Assembly: GCA_018335895.1 (NCBI GenBank)
Contig: JAGXQU010000108.1
Span: 1-38,283, forward strand
Length of the DNA: 38,283 bases
Source: Hyphomicrobiales bacterium
GTDB taxonomy: Bacteria; Pseudomonadota; Alphaproteobacteria; Rhizobiales; Xanthobacteraceae
Direction of reading: 5' to 3'
Both the position numbers and the translations under genes were made by a program. The notes under the pieces are model-generated. The model did not search any database and was not told the origin of the DNA. It saw only the letters and a program-made list of their open reading frames with translations. Shown here in pieces: positions 25,132-34,579 of this stretch. The stretch's first letter is position 1, and each line of letters begins with the position of its first letter.

Positions 25132-25953
25132 GTGAACACCTATACGCGCGCCATCAAAGCCCTAGCCCGTCAGCTGCTGATTGCAAAACCTGACCTCCAA
25201 TTAAGCGCATCCGGCGCTGTAAGCCATTGGCCTGAGAATCTCTTAGCCGGCATAAATCGGGAGTGGTTTGAGGCCGATCTAAATAGTGGCGACGGAAACG
25301 AACTGGCCGGAAAATTCCGAGCAGCACATTCTTCGTCAGCCCTTGCTGTCAACCCATTTGCCCGCTTTCGCCCTGACTGTTCTGCGCTTTCGGTGTTCGG
25401 CTCATCCGAGTTTCAAACACTTCAATTAGAGGCAAAGTGTCCGGTAGGCATTGGTCGAGGGACGTCGCCGAATCTTGACCTTTTACTCCGCAGGAAAGGC
25501 GTGGTTATCGGAATAGAGTCTAAGTGCACCGAACACATTCGCACTCATGAGCCAAAGTTTGCCGAGGCATACTCGAAAAGAATTGTCGACGAGCGACGCA
25601 AATCAGCTTGGTTTTCCTGCATGGAGCAAGCGATTCAGGAACCACTTCGCTATAGATATCTTGACGTGGCGCAGTTGACTAAACATGCCTTTGGGCTGGC
25701 ATATAATTTCCCGAATGATGAAGTGTGTCTTCTCTACTTATTCTGGGAGCCTAGCAACGCCAGCGATTTCGAAGAGTTTAGGGTACATCGCAACGAAGTC
25801 GCACTATTCTCCAGCGAAGTCGCCAATTCTTTCCCTTCTTTCAAAGCGTTCAGCTATCGTGACCTTTGGGCCACCTGGGATTCCTTGACTTCACCCAGTT
25901 GGATCAAAGAACATCTGACCAACATTAGAGAAAGATACAATACTGAAATCTAG
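25132..25953 (+). CDS. PD-(D/E)XK-type nuclease candidate
   Basis: A 273-aa protein, GTG start at 25132. The central segment SPNLDLLLRRKGVVIGIESKC provides D116 and E129-x-K131, separated by a hydrophobic strand, which is the core of the PD-(D/E)XK fold. LQLEAKCPVG just before may supply a further acidic residue. An HAFGLAYNFPN helix and an LLYLFWEPSN strand follow, as in PGN_0703-like restriction-type proteins. Without a methylase or helicase beside it, it may act alone or with the neighbouring genes. The nuclease call is inferred from motif and spacing. Confidence 0.62.
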   Translation: MNTYTRAIKALARQLLIAKPDLQLSASGAVSHWPENLLAGINREWFEADLNSGDGNELAGKFRAAHSSSALAVNPFARFRPDCSALSVFGSSEFQTLQLEAKCPVGIGRGTSPNLDLLLRRKGVVIGIESKCTEHIRTHEPKFAEAYSKRIVDERRKSAWFSCMEQAIQEPLRYRYLDVAQLTKHAFGLAYNFPNDEVCLLYLFWEPSNASDFEEFRVHRNEVALFSSEVANSFPSFKAFSYRDLWATWDSLTSPSWIKEHLTNIRERYNTEI

Positions 25954-26095
25954 ACCTTTCGAGAGGTAGATTTTGGGCTCGTCAATTCGTTATGAATCAG
26001 ACGGCATTGATTGGAAAGGATGAGCGCACATTCCTTCCAAATATCATCTTCGCTCGTAAGCACATCGGACAGCAAATTATTGGAGCAATAGCTAC

Positions 26096-27016
26096 TTGCA
26101 GAGAAATTTCGACATTGTTGGTGACATACACGGTCACGCCGATGCGCTAGAGCGACTTCTTGGGCGCCTCGGATACGCCGATAGTGGTGACGGTTATGCG
26201 CACCCTTCCCGCCAGATGATCTTTGTAGGTGATTTTATTGATCGTGGGCCGGACCAGTCCCGAGTTCTCGCAATCGCCAGAGATATGTGCACGAAGGGCT
26301 CAGCACTGGCCGTTCTCGGAAACCACGAATTCAATGCGATAGGCTGGGCGACAGGTGACGGCAACGGAGGTCATCTTCGACCCCATACGCTTAAGAACCA
26401 CACGCAACATCGCGCGTTTCTTGATCAGCTAAAAGAAGGTTCAGCCGCCTACCTTTCGGCAATAGACTGGTTTCGAACGCTGCCGGTTTATCTGGACCTA
26501 GATGGACTTCGGGTAGTCCACGCCTGCTGGCACCAACCCTCATTAGACCTGCTTCGCCCTTACCTCGACAGTCAGAACCGCTTCACGCGCGACGGTTTCT
26601 TATTAGCGAATAGGAAGGGATCAGATGTCGCAACGGCTACAGATATTGTCCTCAAGGGACCGGAGATAGCCCTGCCGCCGCCAAACTCCTTCTTTGACAA
26701 AGATGGTCACGAACGAAAAGAAGCGCGTATTAGGTGGTGGGATCGTAAAGCAACGACGTTTCGGCTCGCAGCCATCGGAGCCGATCCAGATAATTTGCCT
26801 GATACACCAATTGGCTCGGACTACTTTTATAGTGCATCAAAACCAGTCTTATTCGGACATTACTGGCTGCGCGGCACTCCAGAACTGACGTCACCTGGCG
26901 CTGCATGTCTTGATTTTAGCGTGGCGCGTGCCGGATATTTGACTGCTTACCGCTGGTCCGGAGAAATGCAGCTGAGCGCCACAAACCTAGTATCGGTGCC
27001 GGCGACCCCAGATTAG
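26096..27016 (+). CDS. Metallophosphoesterase (calcineurin-like)
   Basis: A 306-aa protein with the classical PPP/PrpA-like motifs in order: GDIHGHADALERLL (residues about 10-23), GDFIDRGPDQSR (about 43-54), GNHEFNA (about 78-84), and further His residues VHACWH and FGHYW. All metal ligands are present, so it should be active on phosphoesters such as phosphoprotein, nucleotide or Ap4A substrates. The start appears to be TTG at 26096. It lies after the nuclease candidate, on the same strand. Confidence 0.88.
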   Translation: MQRNFDIVGDIHGHADALERLLGRLGYADSGDGYAHPSRQMIFVGDFIDRGPDQSRVLAIARDMCTKGSALAVLGNHEFNAIGWATGDGNGGHLRPHTLKNHTQHRAFLDQLKEGSAAYLSAIDWFRTLPVYLDLDGLRVVHACWHQPSLDLLRPYLDSQNRFTRDGFLLANRKGSDVATATDIVLKGPEIALPPPNSFFDKDGHERKEARIRWWDRKATTFRLAAIGADPDNLPDTPIGSDYFYSASKPVLFGHYWLRGTPELTSPGAACLDFSVARAGYLTAYRWSGEMQLSATNLVSVPATPD

Positions 27017-27096
27017 TTCTCCAAGCACAAACAAGTCCCGTCGAAACTGCGCTTACCGAGCACGAACCCACCCAATTGGGCTAAGAAACGACCAAG

Positions 27097-27552
27097 ATGA
27101 AACCTATCTCCAGCTATACAGACCCGAAGCAGCTTCTGACGATCATGGAGAATGCAAAGCGACTTGGGCGCATGGATGTCTACTGGGAAGCATTTCGTCG
27201 GCGCTGCGAACTGCTGGGTAAGGAAGCGAAAGACCTTGACCCCTCCGATCCGCTTCACCTCGACTTCGGAGCAACGCTCGCGGCCTACGAGCAGCTTCTT
27301 TCGGAGAAGAATAATCGAACAACAATTGCAATGCGAACTCGCAGTAAAATTCAGAACAAAGGCGTCGTACAGTCTCTGATTGACTGGGCGTTGGCCAAGA
27401 CCCCAACCACGGGGTTCGATCTACTTATGAAAAACGGCATGGAGAGCCTAACCGGCGAAGCGTTGATCGTTAAGTACGCGGACCGCTTCCCTCTGCACGT
27501 CGTCGACGCGGCACAGGCGCGAATAGAGAACTACAGACGCACCGCTCAATAG
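27097..27552 (+). CDS. Hypothetical helical protein
   Basis: A 151-aa soluble protein starting MKPISSYTDPKQLLTIMENA. It is mostly helical and Arg/Lys rich, with a conserved-looking middle (RRRCELLGKEAKDLDPSDPL) and no motif I can name. It sits 80 bp after the metallophosphoesterase on the same strand and converges on the NACHT gene. A role in the same accessory module is only positional inference. Confidence 0.6.
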   Translation: MKPISSYTDPKQLLTIMENAKRLGRMDVYWEAFRRRCELLGKEAKDLDPSDPLHLDFGATLAAYEQLLSEKNNRTTIAMRTRSKIQNKGVVQSLIDWALAKTPTTGFDLLMKNGMESLTGEALIVKYADRFPLHVVDAAQARIENYRRTAQ

Positions 27553-27662
27553 AGGGGCGACGCACACTATCGCCGGACATAGATATTTCGAATTCGGGAG
27601 ACTTGTTAGCTTATGTATAAAACCTAATAAGTTTGAGAGCGTGAGTTTCGAAGATTTACTGG

Positions 27663-30083
27663 CTATTTGCGGTCTTGAATTCGTATCTGCGCTGCTTCGA
27701 TAGCGCGCCGCAGGTGCAGAAAGTCGCTCGGAACCGAACCAGTCCTCACAATTATTCCAATGTCGGAAGTTCGAGAATTGCTAGGAACGCGCGTCCTGGG
27801 TCTATTTCGATTTTGCTCTATCCACCCAAGGTTCTCAATTTCTTTGTACAAGTCCATTGATGAAGATAGCAGGTCGGCCTCTACGTCAGGAGAGACTTGA
27901 AAGCTCTTTATCCAGGCGCGCAGGCGATTTTCGATCTTTGAAATCTCCGGATAATCCCAACGGAGCCCATCGCTCTTAAAGAGGCTCTTAAATATTATCA
28001 CAGTAGCTAGCTCTGCCATATTAGTTGGCGGTTTGATTGGTTTGTTCTTCTTCTCGCCCCCGCCAACATCGATGAGACCCAACTTGATCTCGTCTCCAAC
28101 ATAGGACTCTTCTTCGCCATCGCGAATCAAAGAAAGCTCTGCGTCTTCGCTCATAATCGCCGGGTTCTCGTCGAATTTCGCCCCCAGCTGACAGTTGTCT
28201 ATCTTGATCTTTCCAATTCTAGCTGACTTAAACGAGGTGCCGGTGAGGTTGCATCGCGCAAACGTAACATCATGGAGTTCAGACCTGTCAAAGCTCACCT
28301 CCGACAAATCTAGCAGACGCTGCCCTTCCTCTGCGTCAAAAATTACGTTGCTCAATACCCGACCTTCAAAAAGTTTAACCGGAATCTTCATTCCGAAGGC
28401 TTTGATGACATTTAACAGGAGCAGACCATCGCTATACTCGCGGGCAAGCGACTCCAGAATTTCTTCGCGGCGCCTATCGTCCTGAGGAATAAGTGCCGCT
28501 ATCGCTTCGGGCAGAAACTGCCATGCCGGTTCATATATGTGTTGATTCCATAGCTCTCTGAACCTGGGTCCACGATCGCGAAGATTTCTTGCGAGCAATC
28601 GGGCGAAAAAGAATCCTGAAAGAATTTCATGCTCAAAGACGAATTGCCCTCCCCTTCCAGTCAAAGGGCCTATTGCCAAGTCCTTGAATAGCGAGTCCGA
28701 TTGCTGCGAAAAGGCCGCGATAAGCTGATGGGCATCCTCGCCCAGATATAACTCTAGATAGCTTGATACCTCATTCGGATCGATCCGCTGCGAGTCGACG
28801 ACCGCCGCAGAAATTGCCTCGTACGCGAGCATATATTGTGAGTCGGAAAGCGTCAGCTTGCGGCGCCCGCGCTCGCGCTCCCACATACCCTCGCAAAACT
28901 TGGTAATCAGATCGGTGCGGGATTTTACTGAACTATCTTTGATTAAAACCTCAGATAGCATTCGAAGATATACTGGTGTTCTACAAAGATCTCGAAGCCA
29001 AGGATTCTTATTGAATGCGTTCAAGACCCGCTGCCAGTGTCTGTCTGCCGACTGTGCACTTGGTTCGTCAGGCGCGTTCTGAATAATCCACTCGTGCTGC
29101 TGATCATTGCTGTACGGTTCTATGGAGCGCCGCTCGGGCTTGTCCTCTTCACACGCAGTAGTCAGCTCGGAAAAGATCTTCTCGTGGAGCAAGAACGCAG
29201 GACGAGAAGTGAGAATTAGGCGACCGTTAGTGCGTCTGTTAATCTCAAGACTCAGCTTGTCGATGGTTTCTTCTGCACGATGGGCCAGAGCTCTGCTCAC
29301 CTCGTCGAACCCATCGAGAATGAGAAGAAGCCTGCCTTGCGCCATCAGGTACCTGACTGAATCTACGGTGAGATCAGTAATTCCGGCGTCCTGAAGGGTG
29401 AGACCTATTAGCTCCTCGAGATCCGCAATCCGATCCGAAGAAAACCAGACAATAAATGGTGCTGGGTATACAGATGGGTTGCGCTGGAACGATGCATAGA
29501 CCTCTCGCGCCAATGACAACGCAAGAACGGATTTTCCTGCTCCGGGACCACCCGTGATAAGCATGATTCGAACGTCGCCTTTTCGGAGCCAATTCGTTAC
29601 ATCGTTTAGTGCATCGACACCGTCAGCGAAGAATGGTCGTACCGGCTTCTTGATGAAATGCTTTTCCATGAGCGGCGCGAGGGACTCGATCTGCGCTTTC
29701 GCAATCTGATCAGCAAATCTGGAGAGGAATCCCGACCAACTTCCCCAATTAAGATTTCTTTGCTTTGAGGTTTGCTTTTCCAATTGCACTTTTAGTTCAT
29801 CATTCCACCTCCGGGTTTCGAATACCTTTTCGGTGCCGATGAAGTCCAAAAAGTTATGTTCGCCTGCATTTTCTAGTATTTTCTGCGCGTAGGCGTTGGG
29901 CGGCCCCAATTGCGAAAAGGATGAATCGTCCTCGAAATGAAGCGCCCAAGTTAGTTCATGGCCTGCAACTTTCTTAGCAGCGACCAGCGTCTGCGGGTCT
30001 TTCTCACGAACAGCCCACCCTAGCTTTGAAAAGAATTGTCGCGCTGAATCCTGGAGCGCTGGCGCAACCTTGCGTACCGTCAT
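27663..30083 (-). CDS. NACHT-type STAND NTPase, defence candidate
   Basis: An 806-aa protein, ATG at 30083. Layout: a short N-terminal region (1-150) of unrecognised fold; NACHT/P-loop NTPase with Walker A GGPGAGKS (178-185) and Walker B LLLILDGFDE (252-261, the extended acidic form typical of NACHT); a helical winged region (about 330-560); and a short pentapeptide-like strand (LSEVSFDRSELHDVTFARCNLTGTSF, about 590-615). A C-terminal region follows with no known effector. Related bacterial NACHT proteins protect against phage by sensing and then oligomerising. No nuclease or protease effector is visible, so any effector may be the N-terminal region or a neighbour. Confidence 0.82.
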   Translation of the reverse strand: MTVRKVAPALQDSARQFFSKLGWAVREKDPQTLVAAKKVAGHELTWALHFEDDSSFSQLGPPNAYAQKILENAGEHNFLDFIGTEKVFETRRWNDELKVQLEKQTSKQRNLNWGSWSGFLSRFADQIAKAQIESLAPLMEKHFIKKPVRPFFADGVDALNDVTNWLRKGDVRIMLITGGPGAGKSVLALSLAREVYASFQRNPSVYPAPFIVWFSSDRIADLEELIGLTLQDAGITDLTVDSVRYLMAQGRLLLILDGFDEVSRALAHRAEETIDKLSLEINRRTNGRLILTSRPAFLLHEKIFSELTTACEEDKPERRSIEPYSNDQQHEWIIQNAPDEPSAQSADRHWQRVLNAFNKNPWLRDLCRTPVYLRMLSEVLIKDSSVKSRTDLITKFCEGMWERERGRRKLTLSDSQYMLAYEAISAAVVDSQRIDPNEVSSYLELYLGEDAHQLIAAFSQQSDSLFKDLAIGPLTGRGGQFVFEHEILSGFFFARLLARNLRDRGPRFRELWNQHIYEPAWQFLPEAIAALIPQDDRRREEILESLAREYSDGLLLLNVIKAFGMKIPVKLFEGRVLSNVIFDAEEGQRLLDLSEVSFDRSELHDVTFARCNLTGTSFKSARIGKIKIDNCQLGAKFDENPAIMSEDAELSLIRDGEEESYVGDEIKLGLIDVGGGEKKNKPIKPPTNMAELATVIIFKSLFKSDGLRWDYPEISKIENRLRAWIKSFQVSPDVEADLLSSSMDLYKEIENLGWIEQNRNRPRTRVPSNSRTSDIGIIVRTGSVPSDFLHLRRAIEAAQIRIQDRK

Positions 30084-30499
30084 CTCTCACCAACTCTTTG
30101 TATAAGAGCTTCCCCTTTTCCCGCGAATTTCAGATCCTGCGAGTTAGCCAGCCGATCCCATCAACCCACGCATTCCTAGAAGTTTACAGAGCGGACCACG
30201 GCATAGCCAAGGTCTAGGTCGCTCGCTTATCTGAATACCTCCGCAAGCGACGAGCGCCAGGGAGACTGCGTTCAATCTGCTGCTGCCTCCAAAATTGTTG
30301 CACCTGGAAACTGTATGTCCCGATGCTGATTCAATCGGGCGATGACCGTGCTTACGCTTCCTGCACGAGGAATCGCACTGACCGCTGGAGTATCAGCCCA
30401 AACTTGTTAGCTATGGGATCGATTACTAGGTCGCCGAATTCTGTGCCAACTTCGCGATGTCGCCGGGACCACTCCGTTCAAGCTCGGCTCGATGCGAAT
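30084..30499. other. Gene-poor stretch upstream of NACHT gene
   Basis: No intact gene. The part nearest the NACHT gene should carry its promoter; no consensus elements were identified with confidence. Confidence 0.35.
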
Positions 30500-30690
30500 C
30501 GCATCCTGCTCGATCTATATCTACCGACACACCAGTTCAGCTCTGCGTATCGGCCTTATGATCCATCAGCCATTGCCGCTCTACAATGTGGCTTCGACGG
30601 TGCATTATCTCAACGCCGGTTAGTATTTCCATCGAAATTCTGGTGAGCCGACTTCGATGCGAGTTCGCGCTTGCCACTTTTGTATGTGGT
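30500..30690 (-). pseudogene. Relic of the 23.9-25.1 kb frameshifted gene family
   Basis: About 150-180 bp aligns by eye with 24160-24320 of the frameshifted gene at roughly 70-75% identity. Examples are CATCCTGCTCGATCT against CTCCTGCTCGGCCTGGATCT, and GATCCATCAGCCATTGCCGC against GGTCGATCAGCCATTGCCGC. No frame stays open. Both copies have the same orientation and flank the nuclease/phosphatase/NACHT block. Confidence 0.6.
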
Positions 30691-31032
30691 GAATATTTTC
30701 GGCTTATCGGTCGATACTGCTTTGATCAAACACTGGGAACACCAGTGCGGACTATCGTTGGCTGAGCAACTCTTGCGGTCCAGGCACGCCGCCACATTGA
30801 CAGTCTATTTTGGTTGGCAGTTCTCCAATCCCACAGTTCCTAGAATCAACCAGCCAATAGCAGCGTTTCGCATTACGCGATTCCCACTTCACTTTGCAGG
30901 CGGAACAATCCGCGAGCGCTTGATCACATGATCACCGTAGGCTGTGCCAGCTAGGTGACGAATCCCGAAAAATTCTGATATTATACGAAACGATCGGGGA
31001 TTGAGGTCTACACTTCAATAACAATAGGTCTA
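30691..31032. other. Gene-free stretch before cold-shock gene
   Basis: No credible gene seen; possibly more of the decayed gene upstream, but no alignment could be made. Confidence 0.3.
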
Positions 31033-31035
31033 GTG

Positions 31036-31251
31036 ATGCCACTATTTGGTAGAGTAGTGTGGTTTGATGCCAAGAAGAAATATGGATTTATTGCACGCGA
31101 CGATGGAGGCGGGAGAATCTTCGTGCACCAAACGACTGTCGAGCAGGCAGGCCGGGTGAAATTGGAAGAAAACGAGCGGGTAAGTTTCGATCTCGGCATA
31201 GATACGCTCACCGGTAGGACTATTGCTGTCAATCTGGTAATAACAGGCTGA
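31036..31251 (+). CDS. Cold-shock-domain protein (divergent)
   Basis: A 71-aa protein with an OB-fold cold-shock domain: RNP1-like KKYGFIARDD (instead of KGFGFI) and RNP2-like RIFVHQTTV. Known role: single-stranded nucleic acid binding and RNA chaperoning. The start is ATG at 31036 (GTG at 31033 possible) after AGG. It converges with the 1100-aa gene, the two stops being about 2 bp apart. Its sequence is more divergent than housekeeping CspA, which suggests an accessory copy. Confidence 0.85.
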   Translation: MPLFGRVVWFDAKKKYGFIARDDGGGRIFVHQTTVEQAGRVKLEENERVSFDLGIDTLTGRTIAVNLVITG

Positions 31252-31252
31252 C

Positions 31253-34200
31253 TTAAGCGCGCTCAGACCTCAGTATTTTATTTATTTGATCTTGTCCGGC
31301 CCTGTATCGCTCGGCCACGTGAGGCACTCCACCAAGAAGCACGTTAGTCCGGTTATCGAAAATTCTATCTCTATTCTGTGGTGAGAGCCGTCCTATATAA
31401 TCAACAACTTCCTCTGATGGAGATTGTTTGCCCAACGCACAAGCTCCAAAATACTTTACCACCGTATTTGTTGCAGGCGGACGGAATCCCTCCCTTCGCT
31501 TGATTGAGATTCCGGCGGCGGTATTAATAATGCCTCGAAGATATATACCGGACGCACGCGAATGTGCCTTCCAACCCGGAAGACCTCTCATGGGCCGCAC
31601 GCGATCGCCCAAGATTTCGAACCACTCTTCATCCAGCAAAGCCATCTCCGCCTTGTAATCGCGTGCTATCGCACTCTCCGCATCAAGAAAAAAATGCTCC
31701 GCGTCTTTTAGCGGTGCATTCCCTTCCACCATAAACATACACGCCCGCGTTGTCGCGATCGCGTAACGACATGAATTACCCTCCATCGTCCTCGATCCAT
31801 CAGGCAAGTAATCATATCTGACGCAGGCTCTCAGAGCTTCTTTCAAATATTGCTCGCGTTCTTGAAGGAGAGCAGCATACTTATCTCTACTCTGCGGCGT
31901 AGCGTCATTTCGAATTCGACATGCTAATTTCCACACAAAGCGCGCTGCCCAAAGAAGCTCAACTGGATGAGCATCTTTCTTACCGACAGTAGCGTCACCA
32001 GATCTAATTTCCAGATGATCCCTTAAAACATCCAGAGTATCGCTACTGTCTTCATTTGACCATTCCGCAGCCCATCGGACTCGTGACCACCCAAAAATTT
32101 CTCCCAACCGGGAAAGCCGCTCCAACTCGTGGGACACCGTCGAAATCAAATTCCGATACTCATTCTGTGCTTCACGAGTTGGTTGTTGGAAATGAACACG
32201 GGAGTAAAAGAAGCGCGCTTGTCGAAGATGCCATTCAGCCTCGTGCAACAAATCAGGCGCTATCAACGCACGAAAGTTTGAGCGCGCATCTGTGCCGTCC
32301 CTATGAAGAAATTCCGCGATTGCGCCAGCCGCACGGTAGTGCGCTTCGGCCATGGCCGCCAAGTCGCTAGTCTCGACCTGAATGGACATGTAGTAGGTTG
32401 AGGTTCGCCCTGAGTATCTCAATATTGGTACTCCGCCGACCTCAACTCTCTGCAACACGCGTAACAAATGTAAGAGATCCCAATCGCGCAATTTGTCCGG
32501 CGGCAACATGCGGCGCGCTGCTTGCTCGGTGAAGCCATGACGAAACACGGAGAGATACTTGACGCAATCAACTACGTCACTATCGAGTTCACTTTCGTCA
32601 ACTATAAAGCGTTCATCGTCCCCCTCGATGACGATAATGCGCGTCTTTCCAATGCGATCGCCAATACCTTCGATGGGCGATGGCTTTAGCGATTCTTCCA
32701 GCTTCTGCAGAAGCGGTTCCAATTGCAATCTCTCAAACGGGCTATTTGGAATTCCACGACCCGGAGCCGAGACCTGCTTTGCGCCAACAATTACTACAAC
32801 ATCGGGTGCCCGACGGATATCGTAGGTTCCTTGTATTTTCTCCGGCGCAAAACGGTTCAAGGCTTTGGTAAGGATCTGGGCAGGAACATCAGGATCGTTA
32901 GAGAGCCGAACTTTCGAGAAGTCGGCAGCGGAAATGTCGAGACAATCAGCGACGACGTGCCAGAAACGTTCATTATTCTCATCTCTTGTCGCACGGACGA
33001 ACATAAAAGCCCCAACTTTCGCGAACGATCCAGCCACTCCTTCTACCTGTTGGTTCACATTATATAACGCTTTGGCGACGCTAGCCGCTTTGATCGAGGC
33101 AGGAATGCGAAGGATCGGGCTGCGTACGTTGTTCGCAAGCAATTCTCCGACCTTATTGACTTCTTCTTCATCATAACAGGGATCGCGGAATGCTATCGCG
33201 ATGTCAGGACAACGCAAGTACTTGTGGCGCTGAAACTCTGGCATCACCTCCCGAGCAAAATCAGACAGCAGCACATTACCAACTTTTCCTACTTCGCAAA
33301 TTGCAAGGTGTCCGCTGCGTGGCAGATCCTTTACGCTGCTCTTATCGAAACGCGGCGTTATGAACTTGTCGTAGATGCCGACAGAACTTGCCCATTTAGC
33401 CTTGGCGGCAACGTGCAAGGCGGGCTCTACCCAATGGTCGCCGCCAATAAAGTTCTTTTTCGGCCGGGCAAGCGAGCCGGTGGCGCATATCGTCTCGATC
33501 GACGGCACGTCCCCTAGGAGCTGAGCGAGGATAGCAAGCGACAAATAGGTTTCAAGACTCGAGTCCTCGAACTTGTAAGCTTTGAGCCAGCCTGTTTTAA
33601 GTGACGCCGAATCCGGCTCAACAACGTCTTCCTCAGACTTAAGCTCTCCCGAGTAGTAAGGCGCGACAATTTTCTCTGCGACCCGAAGATCAATCACTGC
33701 CCCGGTGTTCTCTACTATGCGGTGATATTCGATGTCCCATGAGCTACGCCCGTCCTGCCAAAGCATCCTTGCGGCCCTCAGTGCGCGCATGGACGCCTTC
33801 TTCCAATCCGCATGTCCGATCACCCCGTTTGTCGTCGGATATACCGTTAAATTCCCTGTGCCGTTCAAGGAGATGTGGATCTCAATCGGCAAGGCGAATG
33901 CTGCGTTCTGCGCCACGCTTACGTCATACGATTCCCGCGGCCTATGAACAACCAGCGGCCAGAAATAGCTCTGGTGAAGAATGCAATTCTCCACCAGTGG
34001 CCACTTGCGCAAATAGGGAACTGCTTCCCGAAACTGAGCAAGGATGCGAAGTCTTTCGTGCGTATGCCGCGCGCTGCTAAGATGGCAAGTTAAGTAGTTG
34101 ATCGCGTCGTAGACTTCAGAAGTGTCCGGCCATTTCGAGTTCAGCTCCAGTGAAGCAATTCTGACAAGTTGCGGCGCTTTCAGATGTCCCTTCAAAATCA

Positions 34201-34555
34201 GGTTTGCGAGTAGTTTGGCGCCGGCAATTGGCGAAACTTTTCCTTGCTGACTCCAAAGCATTTCCGACCGCGCGTGACGCCAGAAGCCGTGATGCGTTTC
34301 AATTTTCTCACTCAGATTCCAGTCGATCTGACAGAGTGATTCCAGCGTCATTAATGGCCACGAGGCAAGGGTTTCTCGATAACCGCGCTCGTCTTCTTCC
34401 AAACTGACGGTCAAACCCTGAACCAAGTCCTCGGCAAACATGCGTCTCTTGTCACCAAGCGGCAAGGAGGCGACCAGTGAAGCGCCGTAAGCGAACTGTT
34501 GAGCAGTAATCCATTCTTCGGGCGGCGAGGCCGTGGTGTGGAAGGGCATGTTCAC
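31253..34555 (-). CDS. 1100-aa protein of unknown function
   Basis: I do not recognise the family. The start is GTG 34555 or ATG 34549. The protein is soluble and has no P-loop. One stretch at about residues 329-401 (SLETYLSLAILAQLLGD, ICATGSLARP, HWVEPALHVAAKAK, YDKFITP) loosely follows the S5-fold/Lon protease-domain pattern (SA-x-LA...TGe...G-x-V...AA-x-G...P). The position of the catalytic Lys is not conserved. The C-terminal half is helical and repeat-like. It is the third gene of the 272/207/1100-aa leftward run and could be its effector or scaffold. Confidence 0.72.
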   Translation of the reverse strand: MNMPFHTTASPPEEWITAQQFAYGASLVASLPLGDKRRMFAEDLVQGLTVSLEEDERGYRETLASWPLMTLESLCQIDWNLSEKIETHHGFWRHARSEMLWSQQGKVSPIAGAKLLANLILKGHLKAPQLVRIASLELNSKWPDTSEVYDAINYLTCHLSSARHTHERLRILAQFREAVPYLRKWPLVENCILHQSYFWPLVVHRPRESYDVSVAQNAAFALPIEIHISLNGTGNLTVYPTTNGVIGHADWKKASMRALRAARMLWQDGRSSWDIEYHRIVENTGAVIDLRVAEKIVAPYYSGELKSEEDVVEPDSASLKTGWLKAYKFEDSSLETYLSLAILAQLLGDVPSIETICATGSLARPKKNFIGGDHWVEPALHVAAKAKWASSVGIYDKFITPRFDKSSVKDLPRSGHLAICEVGKVGNVLLSDFAREVMPEFQRHKYLRCPDIAIAFRDPCYDEEEVNKVGELLANNVRSPILRIPASIKAASVAKALYNVNQQVEGVAGSFAKVGAFMFVRATRDENNERFWHVVADCLDISAADFSKVRLSNDPDVPAQILTKALNRFAPEKIQGTYDIRRAPDVVVIVGAKQVSAPGRGIPNSPFERLQLEPLLQKLEESLKPSPIEGIGDRIGKTRIIVIEGDDERFIVDESELDSDVVDCVKYLSVFRHGFTEQAARRMLPPDKLRDWDLLHLLRVLQRVEVGGVPILRYSGRTSTYYMSIQVETSDLAAMAEAHYRAAGAIAEFLHRDGTDARSNFRALIAPDLLHEAEWHLRQARFFYSRVHFQQPTREAQNEYRNLISTVSHELERLSRLGEIFGWSRVRWAAEWSNEDSSDTLDVLRDHLEIRSGDATVGKKDAHPVELLWAARFVWKLACRIRNDATPQSRDKYAALLQEREQYLKEALRACVRYDYLPDGSRTMEGNSCRYAIATTRACMFMVEGNAPLKDAEHFFLDAESAIARDYKAEMALLDEEWFEILGDRVRPMRGLPGWKAHSRASGIYLRGIINTAAGISIKRREGFRPPATNTVVKYFGACALGKQSPSEEVVDYIGRLSPQNRDRIFDNRTNVLLGGVPHVAERYRAGQDQINKILRSERA

Positions 34556-34579
34556 GGCGCAATCCGCAAATAATAGAGA

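Noticed and set aside
31580-34555. Active Lon-type protease domain in the 1100-aa protein
   Set aside because: The S5-fold-like pattern is weak and the catalytic Lys position is not conserved, so no protease activity is claimed.
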